Origin: an uncultured Agitococcus sp.
GTDB taxonomy: Bacteria > Pseudomonadota > Gammaproteobacteria > Pseudomonadales > Moraxellaceae
Length of the DNA: 46,780 nt
Direction of reading: 5' to 3'
NCBI RefSeq assembly: GCF_937920075.1
Contig: NZ_CALETI010000445.1
Location: forward strand, 1 to 46,780
The position numbers were made by a program, and so were the translations under genes. Under the pieces are notes generated by a model. That model searched no databases. It was given only the letters and a program-made list of their open reading frames with translations, and was not told where the DNA came from. This document shows, piece after piece, positions 34,029-42,826 of the stretch. The stretch's first letter is position 1. Each line of letters opens with the position of its first letter.

Positions 34029-34670
34029 ATGCCAGCAATGTTTTTAGTTGATTTTATCTTACATATTGACCAACATTTGGCCGAGTTTGTTGCCAATTAT
34101 GGAATATGGATTTATGCCATTCTGTTTTTAATTGTCTTTGTAGAAACTGGCCTAGTGGTGATGCCTTTTTTACCTGGTGATAGCTTGTTATTTGCCGCAG
34201 GAGCATTAGCAGCTATTGGGCAAATGGATCCATTTTTATTAGGCCTAGTCATTTTTACAGCAGCAGCTTTAGGAGACACCAGTAATTATCATATTGGTAA
34301 ATATTTTGGGCGAGGATTGATAGAAAAATACAAATTAATTAATATGGATTATTTACATCAAACTGAACGATATTTTGAAAAACACGGTGGCAAAACCGTC
34401 ATTTTTGCTCGTTTTGTCCCGATTGTTCGCACCTTTACACCTTTTGTTTCAGGTATGGGTGCAATGCCATTTAAACGGTTTATCAGTTTTAGTATGTTTG
34501 GTTCTTTGTGTTGGATTTTGACTTTTGTACCCTTAGGTTATTTTTTTGGCAGCCAACCCATTGTTAAAGAGAATTTCACATTAGTTATTTTTGGCATTAT
34601 TGGTATTAGTTTTGCACCTATTGTTTTTCAAGCAATCAAAGCTAAACTTAATAAAAACGCCACAGCATAA
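34029..34670 (+). CDS. DedA family membrane protein
   Basis: A 213-residue inner-membrane protein of the DedA/VTT family, linked to undecaprenyl-phosphate or phospholipid flipping and to envelope and pH homeostasis. Motifs: ETGLVVMPFLPGDSLLFAAG, near 39-58, GDTSNYHIGKYFG, and FARFVPIVRTFTPFVSGMG with the conserved Arg residues. Several hydrophobic segments span the length. The start may instead be the ATG at 34038, which has GGGA 8 bases upstream; the two differ by three residues. It is alone between terminators. Confidence 0.92.
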   Translation: MPAMFLVDFILHIDQHLAEFVANYGIWIYAILFLIVFVETGLVVMPFLPGDSLLFAAGALAAIGQMDPFLLGLVIFTAAALGDTSNYHIGKYFGRGLIEKYKLINMDYLHQTERYFEKHGGKTVIFARFVPIVRTFTPFVSGMGAMPFKRFISFSMFGSLCWILTFVPLGYFFGSQPIVKENFTLVIFGIIGISFAPIVFQAIKAKLNKNATA

Positions 34671-34683
34671 TAACTACCGTCAT

Positions 34684-34713
34684 AAAAAAACCACCAAATT
34701 TGGTGGTTTTTTT
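34684..34713. terminator. Bidirectional terminator after dedA
   Basis: A perfect 30-bp palindrome, AAAAAAACCACCAAA followed by its complement TTTGGTGGTTTTTTT, between the convergent dedA and GST-like genes. Confidence 0.88.
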
Positions 34714-34729
34714 ATTTAGTAGTCTGTTT

Positions 34730-35494
34730 TTATAAGGCATACATTTTATCTAAGTATTCCAAAATATCTTTAGACTCAAACATTTCTATATTGTTATTAG
34801 GATCGATCAAAAAAGGCACCTGTACACGACCTTTTGTTGTTAACAACTCTGCTCGTTTGCTATTAGGTATAGGATGATACTCCCCTAAATGAAACCGAAA
34901 AGTTGCTGGCCCAACATCTGCTAACTGTTGTTTCCCTAAATTAATTAAACGATATGGCAACTGCAATTCACATAATTTTTCACGAACAGGCCGTGAGTAT
35001 GGACTAGATTCAAAACTATATAAGATGAGTGGTTGAGCAGCTGATTTTGCAGGTTTTGCCTGTAATGCCGTTATTCTTAAACGCGCAAAAGAAGCCAATC
35101 GAGAATTAAACAAATTTAACTGCGTAGCATCTAAATTTTTAGGTATTTCCTGTTGTTTATATTGCTGAAATAAATAAGCATTTATTGCCTCTGCCCCTTC
35201 TAATTTGACATTTGTATTAGGATCAACCAAATAAGGGATACTTGCATTAGCACCTCCGTATCGTTGTAATTCACCTGCAAAACGGTCTGCACCCTGTGGA
35301 CAAGGATAGATCAACACATCCAAATTTAACTCTGTTAATGCCTCACGTACTAAGCGACATTCAGCATTATCTTCACTATCAAACAATATTGGCAGTTGAA
35401 CAGGCTGTTGTGTTGTTTTACTGCCTTTGGAGCCACGCCAACCACGTACTGTAGAAGCTACAACCGAGGAAAAAATATTCAAATGATGAAACAT
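34730..35494 (-). CDS. Protein with two GST N-terminal (thioredoxin-fold) domains
   Basis: A 254-residue protein with two tandem thioredoxin-fold units of the glutathione S-transferase N-terminal type and no helical GST C-terminal domain. Unit 1 (about 32-113) has LPILFDSEDNAECRLVRE and IPYLVDPNTNVKLEGAEAI. Unit 2 (about 152-253) has LILYSFESSPYSRPVRE and VPFLIDPNNNIEMFESKDIL, with the glutathione-contacting VPFL and ES. Ser stands where glutaredoxins have the first Cys of unit 2. The role is unknown; it may bind glutathione or act in thiol chemistry. It starts 12 bp after the M48 protease gene and is probably cotranscribed with it. Confidence 0.8.
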   Translation of the reverse strand: MFHHLNIFSSVVASTVRGWRGSKGSKTTQQPVQLPILFDSEDNAECRLVREALTELNLDVLIYPCPQGADRFAGELQRYGGANASIPYLVDPNTNVKLEGAEAINAYLFQQYKQQEIPKNLDATQLNLFNSRLASFARLRITALQAKPAKSAAQPLILYSFESSPYSRPVREKLCELQLPYRLINLGKQQLADVGPATFRFHLGEYHPIPNSKRAELLTTKGRVQVPFLIDPNNNIEMFESKDILEYLDKMYAL

Positions 35495-35506
35495 AAATAA
35501 AATCTC

Positions 35507-36343
35507 TTAACTACGTGGCACAACAATTTTTGTGGCGGGTGGATTACGTTTAGCCGCCTGATAAAGTGGCATAACCACCGCTATTTTACTATTTAATTCA
35601 TTAATACGCTGACTACTCGAAGGATGGGTACTCAAAAAAGCAGGTGGCGCACTTTTATTGGCTGCCGCCATTTTTTGCCATAAAGTCACTGCCGCTTTAG
35701 GATCATAACCTGCTCTAGCCAATAATTCTAAACCCATAACATCAGCTTCGGTTTCTTGGCCTCGACCATGTGGTAATGTTAAACCTAAATGTGTGGCGGT
35801 TTGTAAAATGGTCGCTTGTTTTTGGCTCATGTCTGTCACCATCGCCAAAATAGCCATACCTGCTTGTTGAGCATAGGCTTGCGAAATACGCTCGCGACCA
35901 TGCTCACGCAAAGCATGAGCAATTTCATGCCCCATAATTGCGGCTATTTCGTCATCAGTGAGTTTTAAATTATTAATAATACCTGTAAAAAACATAATCT
36001 TACCGCCAGGTGCGCAGTAAGCATTTAATTCATTACGACTTTCTAAATTGACTTCCCATGCCCAATTCAGGGCATCTGGACGAAAAGTTGCAACTTGAGG
36101 AATGAGACGATCGGCAATTTTGCGAATACGTTCAAGATTAGCTTTATCGGTATTGAGCGCGCCTTTTTGTTTGGCTTGCGACAGCTCTCCACGATAAGAT
36201 TGTAGTGCCATTGCATTCACTTGCTCTGCAGGCAATAATAAAAACTGCTTGCGTTGAATGCCTGTTGCTCCCTCATGAGTACTACTAGTACACGCTGTTA
36301 GCACAGCAAAACTAGATGCCACTAACCATTGACGCCACTTCAT
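35507..36343 (-). CDS. M48 family metalloprotease, lipoprotein
   Basis: A 278-residue periplasmic protease. The lipobox LTAC gives Cys18 as lipid anchor, with Thr at the next position, so outer-membrane sorting is plausible. The zinc site is HEIAH (139-143) with Glu199 of ETEADVMG as third ligand; NAYCAPGGKIMFFTG is the usual upstream block. The architecture resembles E. coli LoiP/YcaL and BepA without TPRs, proteins that handle outer-membrane protein quality control. The gene is followed by the GST-like gene. Confidence 0.92.
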   Translation of the reverse strand: MKWRQWLVASSFAVLTACTSSTHEGATGIQRKQFLLLPAEQVNAMALQSYRGELSQAKQKGALNTDKANLERIRKIADRLIPQVATFRPDALNWAWEVNLESRNELNAYCAPGGKIMFFTGIINNLKLTDDEIAAIMGHEIAHALREHGRERISQAYAQQAGMAILAMVTDMSQKQATILQTATHLGLTLPHGRGQETEADVMGLELLARAGYDPKAAVTLWQKMAAANKSAPPAFLSTHPSSSQRINELNSKIAVVMPLYQAAKRNPPATKIVVPRS

Positions 36344-36409
36344 AGCAAAAACCTAAATCAATTAATATTTAGCTAATAATGGCGGTTAACGCATGTTTTT
36401 TCAAGCAAT

Positions 36410-37936
36410 TCAGTTTGCTGCATACAATTGTATTAAGTTTTGAACCCAAGGCTTATAAACATGTTGATAACGTTGCTGATAAAAACGTGCATTGATTGCA
36501 TTGGGGTAAAAAACTTTTTCGGTGCGACTCATGGCTCGTACCGCTTGATTCAGATCGGGATAAATCCCCATTGCGACTGCCGCACACATCGCAGCACCCA
36601 AACCAGAAGTTTCACTGGTATGTGGTTTACTGATGGGCATATTAAAAATATCAGCTGCTATTTGCATCACTGCATTAGACTGAGAACCACCACCAGCAGC
36701 AAAAAGCTGTGCAATTTTTTGTTTGGTATGTTGCTCGACGTGTTCTTTGCCTTGTTTTAAGGCAAACAATAAGCCTTCAACTAAAGCTCTATACCAATCA
36801 GCTTTAGTATGTTGCGTACTTAAGCCTAACAATGCTCCTTTTGACACACTTTCACCTGATGCTTGCACGCTCAAACTAGGCTGCCACATCAAGCCGTTAG
36901 CACCTGCTGGTGTTGCATTTAACCAATCCTCAAGAACAGCCAACCAATCTCTGCCTTGTTCTGCTTGAGCAATTTCGTTCGCAGCAATCTGTTCTTTGAA
37001 ATATTTAACTAAAGCAAATCCTTGAGGAATTTGGGTCTCCAAACAATACTGCTTAGGTAATACAGCAGGATATGGTGGCATAGGCGGATTTAACGATAAA
37101 TAACGCGAAGTCACGGTATTATAAGTGGCTGTTGTACCAAAACTTAATGCCGCTTGAGTAGCATTCACACATCCTGCACCTAAGACTTCACAAGCCTTAT
37201 CTGCGCCTGCGGCAACAATCGCCAAGCCTGCTGGCAAACCTAATTCATGGGCGGCAGCAACGGTTAGCTGGCCAATTAATTTGCCTGCTGGAATCAATTT
37301 AGGCAATTTTTGAGCTGTTAAACCCAACGCCTGCCAACGCCAATCCCAACGACTATGCCATTGATGCTTTTTATAATCAAAAGGGATATAACCAACTTGT
37401 GAAGGAATAGCATCACTATACTCACCTGTTAGTTTGTAATTTAAATACCCCGATAATAATAAAAATTTATAGGTTTTTGCCCATAATTCTGGACGATGAC
37501 TAATAAACCAATTGGCAGGCGCACGTTTACGTAATTTTAAAATAGTTTGTTGATGGCCACTGACTTGATGGAGTTTTTGCCAATAAACAGGCAATGCTGG
37601 CAATTTTTCGCTTTGTCGTTCATCTAGCCATAAAACCGCAGGATATAAAGGTTGACCTCGTCCATCAACAATTACCGTTGTACCACGCTGAGTGGTAACA
37701 CTTGCAGCCGTCACTGTATTAGGATCAATACCCTGCCGCCATAATGATTGACAAGCAGTCACTAATTGATGCCAATAATAATTAGCATCTTGTTCAGCAA
37801 AACCCTGTTTGGGTGCTTGATAAGGTGGCTCAAAATGAATCTGGCTACGCGCCAACAACTCACCACGAGTATCAAAAATAAAAGCACGTAAACTTTGTGT
37901 ACCACAATCTATACTCAAAAAACGTGCTTTATTCAT
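36410..37936 (-). CDS. FGGY-family carbohydrate (polyol) kinase
   Basis: A 508-residue sugar kinase of the glycerol/xylulose kinase fold. The ATP-phosphate loop SIDCGTQSLRAFIFD is at the N-terminus, TTQRGTTVIVD and AVLWLDERQ form the substrate region, AAGADKACEVLGAGC has the catalytic Asp, and the C-terminal ATP domain shows ALSFGTTATYNT and FAAGGGSQSN. ATG at 37936 is preferred to the one 9 bases earlier because GGA lies at ribosome-site distance. It follows glpD by about 40 bp, so it may make glycerol-3-phosphate or phosphorylate a related polyol. It lacks enough of the GlpK signature to be called glycerol kinase. Confidence 0.87.
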   Translation of the reverse strand: MNKARFLSIDCGTQSLRAFIFDTRGELLARSQIHFEPPYQAPKQGFAEQDANYYWHQLVTACQSLWRQGIDPNTVTAASVTTQRGTTVIVDGRGQPLYPAVLWLDERQSEKLPALPVYWQKLHQVSGHQQTILKLRKRAPANWFISHRPELWAKTYKFLLLSGYLNYKLTGEYSDAIPSQVGYIPFDYKKHQWHSRWDWRWQALGLTAQKLPKLIPAGKLIGQLTVAAAHELGLPAGLAIVAAGADKACEVLGAGCVNATQAALSFGTTATYNTVTSRYLSLNPPMPPYPAVLPKQYCLETQIPQGFALVKYFKEQIAANEIAQAEQGRDWLAVLEDWLNATPAGANGLMWQPSLSVQASGESVSKGALLGLSTQHTKADWYRALVEGLLFALKQGKEHVEQHTKQKIAQLFAAGGGSQSNAVMQIAADIFNMPISKPHTSETSGLGAAMCAAVAMGIYPDLNQAVRAMSRTEKVFYPNAINARFYQQRYQHVYKPWVQNLIQLYAAN

Positions 37937-37978
37937 GCTAATCATTCCATCAACAAATTGATGGGTCGATGACCCACC

Positions 37979-39553
37979 CTATAATTTAGGCAAACTGTAA
38001 TAAGCTTGCCAAATTTGACTATAACGAGCTTGCTCACTTACCCAGCGTTCTTCTGTCCAACCTTCACTCAAGGCTATTTGTTTGATGGTGTCAAAATGGG
38101 CAGCACCACCTTTGACCAACAATAAACCTAAACGCGTACGTCGTAACATTAAATCATCTAAATGAACGACTTGTTCATAACGCAATGCCCAACGAACCTC
38201 TGCCCACATGGTTTGAGTTTCTGGAATTAACTTTAACTCTTGAGCTGGCATTTCAGCCAAAAAACGTTGTGCTAAATAGCCATATTTACCCACAAAACGG
38301 CGATATTGCTCTGGCGATAATGGACTACTAATATGTCCTTCAGGTTTGCTAAACACAGACGCTTTTTGATCTCGTTGTTTAATTGTTGGCAACCAAGACT
38401 CAGCCGCTGTTAATACATCTTGAGCAATTTGACGGAAAGTGGTTAATTTACCACCTGAAACACTAATCACACCTTTGTCCGCCCATACGGCATGATCACG
38501 ACGCTCTTTGGATGGGTCTAGACCTTTACCACTACTCACAATAGGACGCACGCCAGAGAATGTGGCAATTACATCATTTGGTGTCAATTTAGCTTGAGGA
38601 AATTCATGATTAGCTGCACGTAATAAGTATTTAACCTCCTCAGCCGTAATCACCGCTTCATCATCAAGATTATCTTTATGATCTAAATCGGTCGTACCAA
38701 TAACCGTACGACCCTCCCATGTATAAATAAACATGGCACGATTATCATCAGGATGAAATAAAATTAAAGCATCGTTTAAGGGTAAGCGTTCGGCCGAAAC
38801 AACTAAATGACTACCACGTTGTGGTCGCACACTGACAGTCTCTGTAGCAACTTCCTGACGCAAACGATTGACCCATGCGCCCGTTGCATTAACCACTACT
38901 TTTGCCTTCAATGTCGCTGTTTCTTGGCTCAGTTCATCGCGCACCACAAGAGCCGTCACTTGATCATTGGTAATAATGGTTTTTTCGGCTTTAACATAGT
39001 TAACGGTAACCGCCCCATCCTTACAAGCTTCATCCAAAACTCGAATCACTAAACGAGTATCATCAGTCACTGCATCCGTATAACGTGAAGCACCTAGTAA
39101 TTTATCACTGCGGTAATTTGGCACACGGGCTAAAAACTTTTTAGCATTAAAATAACTACGGTCTTTGATACCTGCCAAAATATCATAAGCCATTAATAAA
39201 ATCGCAAATGCCCAACGGTTACTTTTGATTCCACCACCTTGGTAATGGGCAAAAAAGTAACTCATACGGTCAACCAAGCCAGGTGCTTCACGCAACAAAC
39301 GCTCACGTTCAACCAAGGAGTGACGAGTTAATTTGATATCACCCATCGCAATATAACGCAATCCGCCATGCACCATTTTTGAAGAACGGCTGGATGTGCC
39401 AAAGGCATAATCTTTTTGGTCAATTAATAAAACCTTTGCACCTGCACGAGCAGCTTCACGAGCAACACCTGCACCTGTGATACCACCACCAACAACAATA
39501 ATATCCCATTCTGTTTGAGGCAACTCTTGCCACAAGACATCACGATTTAACAT
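37979..39553 (-). CDS. glpD: Aerobic glycerol-3-phosphate dehydrogenase
   Basis: A 524-residue FAD enzyme oxidising glycerol-3-phosphate to dihydroxyacetone phosphate and passing electrons to quinone at the inner membrane. The FAD loop is DIIVVGGGITGAGVAREAA; SSRSSKMVHGGLRYIAMGD, TTDLDHKD and FSGVRPIVSSGKG are family blocks. It has a good AAGG ribosome site and a leader with an inverted repeat. It lies between an AGPS-like gene and an FGGY kinase gene, a grouping that suggests handling of glycerol- or DHAP-based lipid intermediates. Confidence 0.93.
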   Translation of the reverse strand: MLNRDVLWQELPQTEWDIIVVGGGITGAGVAREAARAGAKVLLIDQKDYAFGTSSRSSKMVHGGLRYIAMGDIKLTRHSLVERERLLREAPGLVDRMSYFFAHYQGGGIKSNRWAFAILLMAYDILAGIKDRSYFNAKKFLARVPNYRSDKLLGASRYTDAVTDDTRLVIRVLDEACKDGAVTVNYVKAEKTIITNDQVTALVVRDELSQETATLKAKVVVNATGAWVNRLRQEVATETVSVRPQRGSHLVVSAERLPLNDALILFHPDDNRAMFIYTWEGRTVIGTTDLDHKDNLDDEAVITAEEVKYLLRAANHEFPQAKLTPNDVIATFSGVRPIVSSGKGLDPSKERRDHAVWADKGVISVSGGKLTTFRQIAQDVLTAAESWLPTIKQRDQKASVFSKPEGHISSPLSPEQYRRFVGKYGYLAQRFLAEMPAQELKLIPETQTMWAEVRWALRYEQVVHLDDLMLRRTRLGLLLVKGGAAHFDTIKQIALSEGWTEERWVSEQARYSQIWQAYYSLPKL

Positions 39554-39570
39554 GTATTTACCTTAGATAC

Positions 39571-39608
39571 TAAAAGAACCGAATAAACAAAGGATACTCG
39601 GTCTTTTA
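39571..39608 (-). promoter_or_regulatory. Inverted repeat in the glpD leader
   Basis: TAAAAGAACCGA (39571-39582) and TCGGTCTTTTA (39598-39608) are complementary except for one extra base, about 18 bp before the glpD start. Upstream on the minus strand TTGTCA, 17 bp, TAATAA could be a weak promoter. It may be a GlpR-like operator or an RNA hairpin; the sequence alone does not decide. Confidence 0.4.
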
Positions 39609-39724
39609 TTAAAATGATTGTTCTTAACTGACAATTTAAGGACTTAGAACATCAATTTTTCATCAACAAAGATTATACAAATCAGATAAATAGCCGACAA
39701 AGTGTTTATTTAATAAAAATAAAC

Positions 39725-39740
39725 AGCCACTTTATTGGCT
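39725..39740 (-). terminator. Weak terminator after the AGPS-like gene
   Basis: On the minus strand AGCCA-ATAAAG-TGGCT follows the stop codon of the AGPS-like gene and is followed by GTTTATTTTTATT. The 5-bp stem is short, so it may be leaky and let transcription reach glpD. Confidence 0.35.
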
Positions 39741-41335
39741 TAATCCTCTAATAATTTATGCGGATTTAGACGCTTATCTACATCAAAATGGCTTGCCAAT
39801 GTTTTTAATACAGACATACCCAATACACCTTTTTCGGCAGGTAAATAGGGTGCATGATCTTGACCAACACCATGTTGATGACTAATAGTGCCACCGTGCT
39901 TAATGATTTGTGCTGATGCTGCTGCCTTTAATTTTTGCCAACGAGCATAGGTTTGTTGATAATTGCCCGCCACTCTATAAACATAAGTGGTATAAATACT
40001 CGATCCTTGACCATAAACATGCGATAAATGACTAAAAGCCAATACATGCTCATTCTCATCTTGTAATGCGAAACGTAAAGCTTGTTCAACATCAGTCATA
40101 TATGGCGTCACTTTATGCCAATCAACTGCCGTTTCTAGGGTATCCACTGCATATCCCAAATACCATAAAGCTTCTCGTAAATAGGGAGCACGGAAACGAT
40201 TTTGCGCCCAGCGTTTGCCCAACACTTGACCTGTTGCCACACAATCAAACTCTTTAAGAATTCGGGTTACTTCGTTACGCGCAAACTTAATTCGTTGGTC
40301 ACTACCCGTAAAACCGATAGTTAACATACATTTACCTGCGCCAACACCACGCCAGTTTAGCACTTTTTCTAAACCCGCAATGGCTAAGGCATGGCCTGCT
40401 AAAATCAGTTGAGTACGAGTTTCTTCTCCATTACTCAAACGCACCATAGACAAGGGAATTTTTTGTTGGACTAATTCACGTACTGCTGCTTTAGCTTTTG
40501 CCCAATCAGGCACAAAATAAACACAAAACACTTCTTTGTTTGGCGTACGGCTAACACGAACAACAGCTTCAGTAATGACACCAAAACGCCCTTCTGACCC
40601 CATAATTATTTCACGAATATCTGGGCCAGCACTAGACGCAGGCATCGTTGGAATATCTAAAGTACCCTCTAAGGTTTCAACACGTCCGCCAGCAAATAAC
40701 TGCTCAATACGACCATAATGCAATGATTGTTGACCACTAGAACGACTAGCAATCCAACCACCCAAAGTAGATAATTCAAATGATTGAGGATAATGCCCTA
40801 ATGTATAACCATGCGGTTTTAATAAGGCTTCAACTTGCGGACCGTTTGCACCTGCCCCAATTGTTGCTAATTGAGAAGCTTCATCTAAGGCGATCAATTG
40901 ATTTAATCGCGCTAATGACAAGGTTAAAATGGGCCGTTCGTCAGCAATAGGGTTAATATGACCAACAACAGAAGTACCGCCACCATAAGGAATCACTACC
41001 CAATTATGAGTTTTGGCAAGAGCTAATAACTCCGCAACTTGTTGGCTATTTGTGGGAAAGGCAACGCCATCTGGAAAAACGGGAATCTCACCTGAACGCC
41101 ATGCCAACCAATCAGGCAAACTTTGACCACGCGCATGGCGAACTCGATCTTCAGCGTCTATAGAAATTAATGGATGTTTAGGTAACCGTGTGACAGGAAC
41201 TTTTGCCATCACCTCTGCTAAAGTCGCATCAGCTAAGGCAGTTGACTGGCCAATAAGCTCTTGTAAAAATTGGGCTGCTTTGGCATTAATTGCCATTTTA
41301 GTTTCACTATCACCCCAACTATTCCACTGACGCAT
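39740..41335 (-). CDS. FAD-binding oxidase, alkylglycerone-phosphate synthase (AGPS)-like
   Basis: A 531-residue VAO/PCMH-type flavoprotein. The ATG at 41335 has GAGG 6 bases upstream. The N-terminal MRQWNSWGD echoes the RW.GWGD start of AGPS proteins. The FAD domain has VIPYGGGTSVVGHI and STLGGWIASRSSGQQSLHYG; the C-terminal HQHGVGQDHAPYL corresponds to the AGPS catalytic His-rich loop. AGPS swaps the acyl group of acyl-DHAP for a fatty alcohol, the key step of ether-lipid synthesis. In bacteria many homologues sit beside glpD and FGGY kinase genes, as here, and their reaction is unproven; a D-lactate/glycolate-type oxidase is a weaker alternative. Confidence 0.85.
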   Translation of the reverse strand: MRQWNSWGDSETKMAINAKAAQFLQELIGQSTALADATLAEVMAKVPVTRLPKHPLISIDAEDRVRHARGQSLPDWLAWRSGEIPVFPDGVAFPTNSQQVAELLALAKTHNWVVIPYGGGTSVVGHINPIADERPILTLSLARLNQLIALDEASQLATIGAGANGPQVEALLKPHGYTLGHYPQSFELSTLGGWIASRSSGQQSLHYGRIEQLFAGGRVETLEGTLDIPTMPASSAGPDIREIIMGSEGRFGVITEAVVRVSRTPNKEVFCVYFVPDWAKAKAAVRELVQQKIPLSMVRLSNGEETRTQLILAGHALAIAGLEKVLNWRGVGAGKCMLTIGFTGSDQRIKFARNEVTRILKEFDCVATGQVLGKRWAQNRFRAPYLREALWYLGYAVDTLETAVDWHKVTPYMTDVEQALRFALQDENEHVLAFSHLSHVYGQGSSIYTTYVYRVAGNYQQTYARWQKLKAAASAQIIKHGGTISHQHGVGQDHAPYLPAEKGVLGMSVLKTLASHFDVDKRLNPHKLLED

Positions 41336-41397
41336 ACCGTACCTCAACAATAAGTTAACTTAGACTGATCGACACATCGATAAAAACCAAAGGTCAT

Positions 41398-42459
41398 TTA
41401 AGCTAATCGGCTCGCTGTACGTCTAACACTCATAATACTAGCCAACATACGCTCACCAATCGCGGTCATCTGCCACCATTGTTTGAGATCGTTCTCTCGT
41501 GAAACACGTTGAATATATCCTAAGACTCTAAATTGCATTTTTATGGCATTAAATGTTGCAGGCGTAATTTGTACATCAACAACGGCATGAGTTTTAGGAT
41601 ATTCGCTTTGTATTTCAGCTAAGGCATTCTTTTGTAAGCGTTCATTTAACTTAGCAGCCATAAACTCTTCTGTTTGAGCTTGCAATAAGTTGGAGCCAAA
41701 ACTAACCAATAACTCGTTCCATGATAGGCGAGTTTTGCCAAATACATCTTGACAGTTGCCGCCAGCATAGGCTTTACACTTGTATTGAATGTCAAATAAG
41801 TCTTCACCTTTGGCTAAGGTTTCTGGGCTATTGACACCAGCACTTAACCATTTTTCTTTTTCAGCCTCTAACTCTTTGACACGTCTTTTTAGGGCTTCAC
41901 ACTCTTTTTCTAGTGCAGAATTAGAAACTGTACTTGTGGCACCAGTACTCGCTCCTTTAATGACTCTTGACCAACCAACAGTTGGGTATTTACGAATTAA
42001 AGCTGGAATAGCATTATGTAAGGCATGACTTAAATCTTTAACATCACGCCAATAAACGATATTGTCACGCTCGCGCTGCAACACTTTACGAAAATCATTA
42101 AATTTTAATTTTCCTTCAATGCTTTGCTCTTGAAACTCTGTAGAGCGAGTTTCTGGGGCTTCATGCATCAATACCAACATTGGCTTTTGTTTGGTCGCAG
42201 CGTAAACATACTCCATATGGGTATAACTGACACCAGAGGGCATTAGTGAACCATAACGACTGCCAACAATAAGCAAATAATAATCACATTCATCAATTCG
42301 ACGGCGAATATTAACCATGGTACTTAGACTTTGCGTGTGAGCTTCAAAGGTACTTGGTAAACATCCTAGCGATGGTAAGGTCTGCAATAACATACCTCGC
42401 TCTTCACGCAAGTCCATATAGGTCGCACTGATAAAAACTTGGTAGCGTTTATCGGTCAC
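41398..42459 (-). CDS. DUF4062 domain protein with coiled coil and winged-helix-like tail
   Basis: A 353-residue protein starting at GTG with AGGAAG 7 bases upstream. Residues 5-95 form DUF4062 (YQVFISATYMDLREERGMLL, CDYYLLIVGSRYG, YTHMEYVYA), a domain related to TIR-like folds and often found at the N-terminus of STAND-type defence or signalling proteins; Glu83 sits where TIR-like enzymes have an acidic residue. A coiled coil follows at about 180-205, and the C-terminus (MQFRVLGYIQRV, then WWQMTAIGERML) looks like a winged helix. No P-loop ATPase is present. It is 62 bp upstream of the AGPS-like gene on the same strand. The function is unknown. Confidence 0.82.
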   Translation of the reverse strand: MTDKRYQVFISATYMDLREERGMLLQTLPSLGCLPSTFEAHTQSLSTMVNIRRRIDECDYYLLIVGSRYGSLMPSGVSYTHMEYVYAATKQKPMLVLMHEAPETRSTEFQEQSIEGKLKFNDFRKVLQRERDNIVYWRDVKDLSHALHNAIPALIRKYPTVGWSRVIKGASTGATSTVSNSALEKECEALKRRVKELEAEKEKWLSAGVNSPETLAKGEDLFDIQYKCKAYAGGNCQDVFGKTRLSWNELLVSFGSNLLQAQTEEFMAAKLNERLQKNALAEIQSEYPKTHAVVDVQITPATFNAIKMQFRVLGYIQRVSRENDLKQWWQMTAIGERMLASIMSVRRTASRLA

Positions 42460-42826
42460 AATTAAACTTCCTAAAAATGTAGCAATATATAGCTATTAAA
42501 TTTGAATACTAATTTTTTAAAACCTAGGCTCTCGCTTAAAAAACACTGGTTGCAGCACAATCCATAGGTTTTATATTTTTACTCATTACTGAGTTTGGCA
42601 AATACTTTTAAAGCATTGACAAACAAAAATTCAGATTTTTTAAATTATATCTAATCAACACATCAGAAGCTTACGATAACTTTAGCAAGCAAACTATAGC
42701 AATCCATTTTGAACATTTTTTTTGCAAACTAGTTACCATACTTTTGCTTTATATAATAAGCTTGTAACTTTAAGACAATACCACTAAGCATCAAAATTGG
42801 CTAGATATAGATGCTGCTAAACCATC
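42460..42826. other. 367-bp AT-rich gap between murI and DUF4062 gene
   Basis: No gene seen. Near murI, on the minus strand, two short nested stems (GGCTA/TAGCC and AGATG/CATCT) begin at the murI stop codon and are followed by AATTTTG: a weak terminator candidate at 42799-42832. Near the DUF4062 gene a 9-bp inverted repeat TAAAACCTA (42518-42526) / TAGGTTTTA (42565-42573) lies about 60 bp upstream of the GTG and could be an operator. The rest is A/T-rich without clear promoter hexamers. Confidence 0.5.
42518..42573. repeat. 9-bp inverted repeat upstream of the DUF4062 gene
   Basis: TAAAACCTA and TAGGTTTTA are exact complements 38 bp apart. They are positioned to act on transcription or leader folding of the DUF4062 gene. 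Confidence 0.35.

Noticed and set aside
41398..42459. A defence island around the DUF4062 gene
   Set aside because: Both flanks are metabolic or housekeeping genes (AGPS-like, glpD, murI, cysS), and no second defence-type gene is present.
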